Assembly: GCA_041628225.1 (NCBI GenBank)
Contig: JBFKPQ010000092.1
Span: 1-8,469 of the forward strand
Origin: JBFKPQ01 sp041628225
GTDB lineage: Bacteria; Actinomycetota; Acidimicrobiia; Spongiisociales; JAENVV01
DNA: 8,469 bases
Direction: 5' to 3'
Shown here: piece after piece, positions 5,075 through 8,469 of the stretch
Position numbering within the stretch: position 1 is the first letter of the stretch
How the letters are laid out: each line of letters begins with the position of its first letter
Program-made: the position numbers and the translations under genes
The notes under the pieces: generated by a model
Database searches by the model: none
What the model was told of the DNA's origin: nothing
Seen by the model: only the letters and a program-made list of their open reading frames with translations

Positions 5075-6471
5075 ATCGCCGGGGCGAGCGTGTCGATGAG
5101 GTCCCAGAGCTCGTCGACATGCCTCGGCTCCGTGCGCGGCTGGCCGATGGCCACCCGCAGGAATCGGCGACCACCGAGCTCGGACGGCGTGATGAGCGCC
5201 CGGCCCGATGCGTTGAGTGCCGAGGCCAGAGCGTCGGTCGCTTCGTTGCCGGCGACGTGGGCGAAGCAGACGAGCGACAGGTGGGTGGGCGCGACGAGAT
5301 CGAAGCGGGGATCCGACTCGACACGCTCCGCCAAGCCTGCCGCCATGCGCACCGAGTTGCGGATGTGGGTGCGGATCCCCTCCGCGCCGTACGACCGCAG
5401 CACGAACCACAGCTTCAGCGCTCGGAACCGTCGTCCCAGCGGGACGTGCCAGTCGCGATAGTCGACGACGGTGCCGGACTCCGATGCGGCGTTCCGCAGA
5501 TAGGGCGGCGTGACGCTCAGCGTGTCGAGCAGGAGCCGGCGGTCGGCGACGTAGAAGGCCGAGCAGTCGAAGTTGGTCAGCATCCATTTGTGCGGGTTGA
5601 ACGTGTACGAGTCGACGAGTTCGAGTCCGTGCTGGAAGCGCCGGAATTCTGGGCAGATCATGGCCGAGCCGGCATAGGCGGCGTCGACGTGCTGCCACAT
5701 GCCGTATCGGGTGGCCACCTCGGCAACGTCATCCAGCGGGTCGAAGGCGGCGGTTCCGGTGGTGCCGATCGTCGACACCACGGCCACGGGGATGCGGCCG
5801 GCCTCGATATCGTCGGCGACCATCGCCGCGAGGTGTCCCGTGTCCATGCCCTGGTTGCGACCGACGGGAACCCTACGGAAGCGCCCGATGCCGGCCACGC
5901 GGACGCCCTTCTCGACCGACGAGTGGGCTTCGGAGGACGCGTACGCCACCATGTCGGTCGGCGAGCCGCCGTGGGTGTGTCGGGCCACCACGAGCGCGGT
6001 GTGGGTCGCGTCGCTGGCGCTCATCTGGATGACGCCGCCACCCGGCCCGTCAGACCTCCAGGCGACCGGCAGGTCGAGCAGTTCGATGAGCCAGTCGAGC
6101 ACGACACTCTCGAGTTCCGTCGCCGCCGGACTGGTCGACCACATCATGCCCAGCACGCCCAGACCGGCAGATGCCAGCTCGCCGAGAACGGCGGCAGGTG
6201 ATGCGTTTGCGGGGAAGTAGCCGAAAAACCGCGGTGACTGCCAGTGGACCAACCCGGGCACGATGATCTGATCCAGGTCGTTCAGGATGCTGGAGAACGA
6301 CTCGGGCTCATCGGGAGCCGATCGGGGGAGCAGGCTGCGGATGTCGCCAGGCTCGACATCGGACGCCACCGGCAGATGCTCGAGGGCCTCCCAGTAGTCG
6401 GCGATCCAGTCGATCAGCTCTCGACCGCGCAGGCGGAACTCGTCGGAGGACAGGTGCGGAACGTCGGCCAA
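5071..6471 (-). CDS. Aromatic-L-amino-acid decarboxylase, group II PLP-dependent
   Basis: Decarboxylates an aromatic amino acid (tyrosine, DOPA, tryptophan or phenylalanine) to its amine using PLP. Similarity to animal DOPA decarboxylase is visible throughout. Motifs are EFRLRG near the N-terminus, VEPGDIRSLLP, PRFFGYFPANAS, SPAATELE, AHSSVE with the PLP-stacking His, HVDAAYAGSA with the Asp that pairs the pyridine nitrogen, FNPHKW with the Schiff-base Lys, and DYRDWHVPLGRRFRALKLW. The flexible loop VTPPYLRN keeps the catalytic Tyr, and Phe there would mark the aldehyde-forming relatives, so true decarboxylation is expected. TTG 6471 gives 466 residues and sits in TGAGTTG against the upstream stop, suggesting reinitiation. 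GTG 6540 would add 23 unconserved residues and overlap the upstream gene by 68 bp. Substrate choice among aromatic amino acids is undecided. It overlaps the TSUP stop by 4 bp. Confidence 0.93.
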   Translation of the reverse strand: MADVPHLSSDEFRLRGRELIDWIADYWEALEHLPVASDVEPGDIRSLLPRSAPDEPESFSSILNDLDQIIVPGLVHWQSPRFFGYFPANASPAAVLGELASAGLGVLGMMWSTSPAATELESVVLDWLIELLDLPVAWRSDGPGGGVIQMSASDATHTALVVARHTHGGSPTDMVAYASSEAHSSVEKGVRVAGIGRFRRVPVGRNQGMDTGHLAAMVADDIEAGRIPVAVVSTIGTTGTAAFDPLDDVAEVATRYGMWQHVDAAYAGSAMICPEFRRFQHGLELVDSYTFNPHKWMLTNFDCSAFYVADRRLLLDTLSVTPPYLRNAASESGTVVDYRDWHVPLGRRFRALKLWFVLRSYGAEGIRTHIRNSVRMAAGLAERVESDPRFDLVAPTHLSLVCFAHVAGNEATDALASALNASGRALITPSELGGRRFLRVAIGQPRTEPRHVDELWDLIDTLAPAI

Positions 6472-6472
6472 C

Positions 6473-6655
6473 TCAGCCGGCTCGTTGGTGGGTGCGATAG
6501 AGGTACCACCAGCCGAGACCGTGCAGCCCGATGCCCGCACCCAGCACCAACCCCACGAGCCACTGTCCCAGGGCCACCGCCAGGACGGCTGCCACGAACG
6601 CCGCCGTCACCAATCCAACCCTCACGCCGTTCAACGGTCCAAACGCTTCATGCAT
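6473..6655 (-). CDS. Small two-helix membrane protein, unknown function
   Basis: A 60-residue protein starting MHEAFGPLNGVRVG, with two hydrophobic segments (about 12-34 and 36-55) and a short polar tail YRTHQRAG. I do not recognise a family. Support as a gene comes from membrane-protein composition, a strong TAGAAT -10 placed 6 nt before its ATG, and a stop one base from the TTG of the decarboxylase, forming a two-gene unit. It could be an accessory subunit, or it may serve mainly to deliver ribosomes to the decarboxylase by coupling. Both are speculative. Confidence 0.7.
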   Translation of the reverse strand: MHEAFGPLNGVRVGLVTAAFVAAVLAVALGQWLVGLVLGAGIGLHGLGWWYLYRTHQRAG

Positions 6656-6661
6656 GAGCCC

Positions 6662-6667
6662 ATTCTA
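6662..6667 (-). promoter_or_regulatory. -10 box for leaderless small-protein/decarboxylase transcript
   Basis: Minus-strand TAGAAT matches the TATAAT consensus at 5 of 6 positions and ends 6 nt before the ATG at 6655. It is the best -10 in the window. No clear -35 is seen. Confidence 0.65.
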
Positions 6668-6679
6668 CCGGGGTCCTCG

Positions 6680-6685
6680 TACACT
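6680..6685 (+). promoter_or_regulatory. -10 box for leaderless 100-aa membrane protein transcript
   Basis: TACACT lies 7 nt before GTG 6693. With the opposing TAGAAT at 6662-6667 it makes a compact divergent promoter in a 37-bp gap. Here the two boxes do not overlap. Confidence 0.6.
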
Positions 6686-6692
6686 CCTCGGC

Positions 6693-6995
6693 GTGGCGGC
6701 TTCCGTGACCCAGCTCGTGTTTGCCGTCTATCAGGTCGGTATCCCGGTGGCGGCGGTGGCCCTCGCGGCGGTGGCCGCGGCGCGTTTCGGACGGAAGGCG
6801 GCGACCCGTTACGCCGCGTCGATCATCGTGGTCTGGATGGGCGGCCTGGCGGGTTTGGTGGCCCTGGCGGCGGGGAACGCACCACGCGGAGTGTTGATCG
6901 TTGGTGGATTCTGCTGTCTGGCGGCTCCAGGCGTGGCCGTTGCCGCCGTGGCGGCGCGGGTGCGGTCGGTCAGCGACGAGCGAGATCGACGATGA
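6693..6995 (+). CDS. Small three-helix membrane protein, unknown function
   Basis: A 100-residue protein beginning at GTG (VAASVTQLVFAVYQV) with three hydrophobic segments at about residues 5-30, 40-59 and 64-90, ending in a charged tail with SDERDRR. An alanine/valine-rich helix bears a GG motif in the middle. I recognise no family. GTG 6693 is chosen because TACACT lies 7 nt upstream. Longer in-frame starts (back to 6531) would run through the divergent small gene and its promoter. The last 26 bp overlap the 3' end of the convergent EVE gene. The Cys-Cys in GGFCCLAAPG sits inside a helix and is probably structural. Confidence 0.65.
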   Translation: MAASVTQLVFAVYQVGIPVAAVALAAVAAARFGRKAATRYAASIIVVWMGGLAGLVALAAGNAPRGVLIVGGFCCLAAPGVAVAAVAARVRSVSDERDRR

Positions 6996-7425
6996 ACTCG
7001 AATTCGGCGGGCCGAACGGGCTGCACCGACAGTCGGGACCGGTTGACGAGCACCATCTCGGCCAGTTCCGGCGCCGCCTTGATGCGCTCCAGCGGCACGA
7101 AGGTCGGGAAGGTCTCCACATATCGGAGGTCGACCATGAACCAGCGCGGCTCGTCGGGAGACGATTTCGGATCGAAATACGCCGACTCGGGGTCCCAGGA
7201 CGTGTGATCCGGATAGGCCTCCGACGCCACTTCGGCCAGGCCGGCGACCCCAGGCGGTTTGGCATTCGAGTGGTAGAAGAGCACCAGGTCGCCGACGTCC
7301 ATCTCATCGCGCATGAGATTGCGGGCCTGGTAGTTGCGGACGCCATCCCAGTGCTCGGTACCGTCGCGTGCGAGGTCGTCGATGGAGTAGGCGTCGGGTT
7401 CTGACTTGACCAACCAGTAGCGCAT
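6970..7425 (-). CDS. EVE domain-containing protein
   Basis: A stand-alone 151-residue EVE domain (formerly DUF55), a PUA-superfamily fold that binds modified bases in nucleic acids through an aromatic pocket. Hallmarks are MRYWLVKSEPDAYSIDDL at the N-terminus, HWDGVRNYQARN (25-36), VGDLVLFYHSN (44-54), GVAGLAEVASEAYPD (59-73) and PRWFMVDLRYVE (93-104), in family order. The length equals typical bacterial single-domain EVE proteins. The start is ATG 7425 because the family begins with this M-x-YWLxKSEP. The 24 upstream in-frame residues are not EVE-like. A TATCAA hexamer 6 nt upstream could be an imperfect leaderless -10. The cellular role is unknown for stand-alone members. No restriction or anti-phage genes are next to it, so there is no defence context. 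Confidence 0.93.
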   Translation of the reverse strand: MRYWLVKSEPDAYSIDDLARDGTEHWDGVRNYQARNLMRDEMDVGDLVLFYHSNAKPPGVAGLAEVASEAYPDHTSWDPESAYFDPKSSPDEPRWFMVDLRYVETFPTFVPLERIKAAPELAEMVLVNRSRLSVQPVRPAEFEFIVDLARR

Positions 7426-7449
7426 GGGCCCTTGATAGCAGGCGGGCCC
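7426..7449 (-). promoter_or_regulatory. Possible EVE promoter framed by two GGGCCC palindromes
   Basis: GGGCCC occurs at 7426-7431 and again at 7444-7449, 18 bp apart start to start. The 12 bp between hold a minus-strand TATCAA (7437-7432), located 6 nt before the EVE ATG. It may be a weak leaderless -10 with flanking operator half sites, but GGGCCC is common by chance in DNA of this GC content. Confidence 0.3.
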
Positions 7450-7478
7450 ACCGGGTTGTGTCCTCCGGCCCTGGTGGG
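7447..7478 (+). promoter_or_regulatory. Inverted repeat upstream of the tyrosine-phenol-lyase-like gene
   Basis: CCCACCGGG (7447-7455) can pair with CCTGGTGGG (7470-7478) as a 9-bp stem with one G-U and a 14-nt loop. It lies 50 bp before the lyase start and could be an operator or leader hairpin. It is not a terminator, as no U-run follows. Confidence 0.35.
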
Positions 7479-7516
7479 ACATCACCAGTGACGGCATGGT
7501 GGCGGAAATCCGTACC

Positions 7517-7523
7517 GAAAGGA
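7517..7523 (+). promoter_or_regulatory. Shine-Dalgarno sequence deciding the GTG 7529 start
   Basis: GAAAGGA lies 5 nt before GTG 7529. It is one of only two clear Shine-Dalgarno sequences in the window (the other precedes DUF4395), so this gene probably has a genuine 5' UTR. Confidence 0.6.
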
Positions 7524-7528
7524 CCGCT

Positions 7529-8469
7529 GTGCCGAGGAGTTGGGCCGAGCCCTACAGGATCAAGATGGTCGAGCCGATTCGCATGCTCGACGCCGCCGAG
7601 CGCCGGGAGGCGATCGCGGCAGCCGGCTACAACACGTTCCTGCTGCGCAGCGACGAGGTGTACATCGACCTGCTGACGGATTCCGGCACGTCGGCGATGT
7701 CGGATCATCAGTGGGCGGGTCTCATGCTCGGCGACGAGGCTTATGCCGGAAGCCGTTCGTTCTATCACCTCGAAGACGCCGTTCGCTCCGTCTACGGATA
7801 CGAAGAGCTCATTCCGACGCACCAGGGCCGGGGGGCAGAGCACATCCTGTCGCAGATCCTCATCCGGCCCGGAGATGTGGTGCCCGGCAACATGTACTTC
7901 ACCACCACCAAGTTCCACCAGGAGTATGCGGGTGGACGCTTCGTGGACGTCATCATCGACGAGGCGCACGACGCCGCCTCGCCGCATCCGTTCAAGGGCA
8001 ACGTCGACCTGACGAAGCTCACCAACGCGATCCGCGCGTACGGAGCCGACCGGATCCCTTATGTGTCGGTCGAGACGAACGTGAACATGGCCGGCGGGCA
8101 ACCCATCTCCCTCGCCAACCTGACCGCCACCTACGAGCTGTGCCACCAGCACGGAATCCTGGTGATGCTCGACGCCACGCGCGCGCTGGAAAACGCCTAT
8201 TTCGTCCAGCAGCGTGAGGAAGGACACCAGCACCGCTCGATCGGCGAGATCCTTCGGATGATCTGCGACCTCTCCGACGGTGCGACCGTGTCGTCGAAGA
8301 AGGACAATCTCGTGAACATCGGCGGTTTCCTGGCGCTGCGCGACGCCGATCTCGCCCAACGAGCCCGGGGCCTGCTGGTCGCCTTCGAGGGCCTCCACAC
8401 GTACGGCGGAATGTCCGGACGGGACATGGAGGCGCTGGCGCGGGGCATCGAAGAGATGGTGGCGACGGA
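7529..8469 (+). CDS. tpl: Tyrosine phenol-lyase-like beta-eliminating lyase, 3'-truncated by window edge
   Basis: A PLP enzyme of the tryptophanase/tyrosine phenol-lyase family, which cleaves an aromatic amino acid to pyruvate, ammonia and phenol or indole. 313 residues are visible of about 456. Numbering runs one ahead of Citrobacter tyrosine phenol-lyase: Phe37, Tyr72 (catalytic), Arg101 in THQGRGAE, Phe124-Thr125 in GNMYFTTTKFHQE, Asn186 in VNMAGGQP, Asp215 and Arg218 in LDATRALENAYF, and Lys258 (Schiff base) in SSKKDNLVNIGG. The phrases AGYNTFLL, MSDHQWAG, GNMYFTTT and SGRDMEA match tyrosine phenol-lyase, not E. coli tryptophanase, and Thr125 replaces the residue typical of tryptophanases. 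The decisive Arg381 is beyond the edge. GTG 7529 has GAAAGGA 5 nt upstream and gives the family N-terminus. In-frame ATG 7496 would add 11 residues. The gene is divergent from EVE, and an aromatic decarboxylase lies about 1 kb away. Confidence 0.92.
   Translation, partial: MPRSWAEPYRIKMVEPIRMLDAAERREAIAAAGYNTFLLRSDEVYIDLLTDSGTSAMSDHQWAGLMLGDEAYAGSRSFYHLEDAVRSVYGYEELIPTHQGRGAEHILSQILIRPGDVVPGNMYFTTTKFHQEYAGGRFVDVIIDEAHDAASPHPFKGNVDLTKLTNAIRAYGADRIPYVSVETNVNMAGGQPISLANLTATYELCHQHGILVMLDATRALENAYFVQQREEGHQHRSIGEILRMICDLSDGATVSSKKDNLVNIGGFLALRDADLAQRARGLLVAFEGLHTYGGMSGRDMEALARGIEEMVAT

Noticed and set aside
4543..6201. 552-residue open frame on the plus strand
   Set aside because: It is a shadow crossing TSUP in another frame and running antisense through the decarboxylase, with no recognisable motifs.
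6970..7425. EVE gene as part of a defence island
   Set aside because: No restriction, methyltransferase, nuclease or toxin gene is adjacent. The neighbours are metabolic and membrane proteins.
7304..8398. 364-residue open frame on the minus strand
   Set aside because: It is antisense to the lyase, whose catalytic residues are intact on the plus strand. The frame crosses EVE in a different phase and shows no domain.
7529..8469. Tryptophanase (tnaA) identity
   Set aside because: Active-site phrases GNMYFTTT, MSDHQWAG, AGYNTFLL and SGRDMEA agree with tyrosine phenol-lyase and differ from E. coli TnaA. The C-terminal specificity residue is off the edge, so some doubt remains.

Overview
This window is a gene-dense, high-GC stretch of bacterial chromosome. 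The sequence points to an actinobacterium, and Acidimicrobiia or a relative is my best guess. Reasons are the GC-rich third codon positions, frequent GTG and TTG starts, an actinobacterial-style DUF4395/thioredoxin pair, and at least five start codons preceded at 6-7 nt by a TANNNT -10 box with no Shine-Dalgarno sequence (leaderless transcription). No mobile elements, CRISPR arrays, tRNA or rRNA were seen. The lineage is an inference, since there is no marker gene.

Layout. (1) 2-637: C-terminal two thirds of an inosine/uridine-type nucleoside hydrolase, cut by the left edge. (2) 645-821: a non-coding-looking gap that actually holds a promoter, a 22-residue leader peptide with a Cys-Cys-Arg-Cys run (685-753), and mutually exclusive RNA stems plus an anti-Shine-Dalgarno element. 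This looks like a cysteine-responsive translational attenuator. (3) 822-1600: a four-helix DUF4395 membrane protein with a CxxC, overlapping a membrane-anchored thioredoxin-fold protein with CSIC. (4) 1615-3890: 6-phosphofructokinase of the GGGGT/PKTIDND type, then an MFS transporter starting inside the pfk stop codon. (5) 3887-4312 (-): a PNPOx-like split-barrel protein, convergent with the MFS gene. (6) 4337-5074: a TauE/SafE-family (TSUP) permease, divergent from the PNPOx-like gene across only 24 bp. (7) 6655-5071 (-): a 60-residue membrane protein followed by an aromatic-L-amino-acid decarboxylase. (8) 6693-6995: a 100-residue membrane protein. (9) 7425-6970 (-): a stand-alone EVE-domain protein. 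(10) 7529-8469: N-terminal two thirds of a beta-eliminating lyase that resembles tyrosine phenol-lyase more than tryptophanase, cut by the right edge.

How they fit together. The leader, DUF4395 and thioredoxin genes form a likely sulfur/redox operon controlled by cysteine supply. The TSUP permease may add sulfite or organosulfonate transport but is in a separate unit. The decarboxylase and the tyrosine-phenol-lyase-like enzyme are both PLP enzymes of aromatic amino acids and lie about 1 kb apart, although they are not in one operon. The strongest candidate for something undescribed is the cysteine leader/attenuator at 645-821. Next is the pair of divergent leaderless promoters at 4320-4329, whose -10 boxes share the same TA base pairs.
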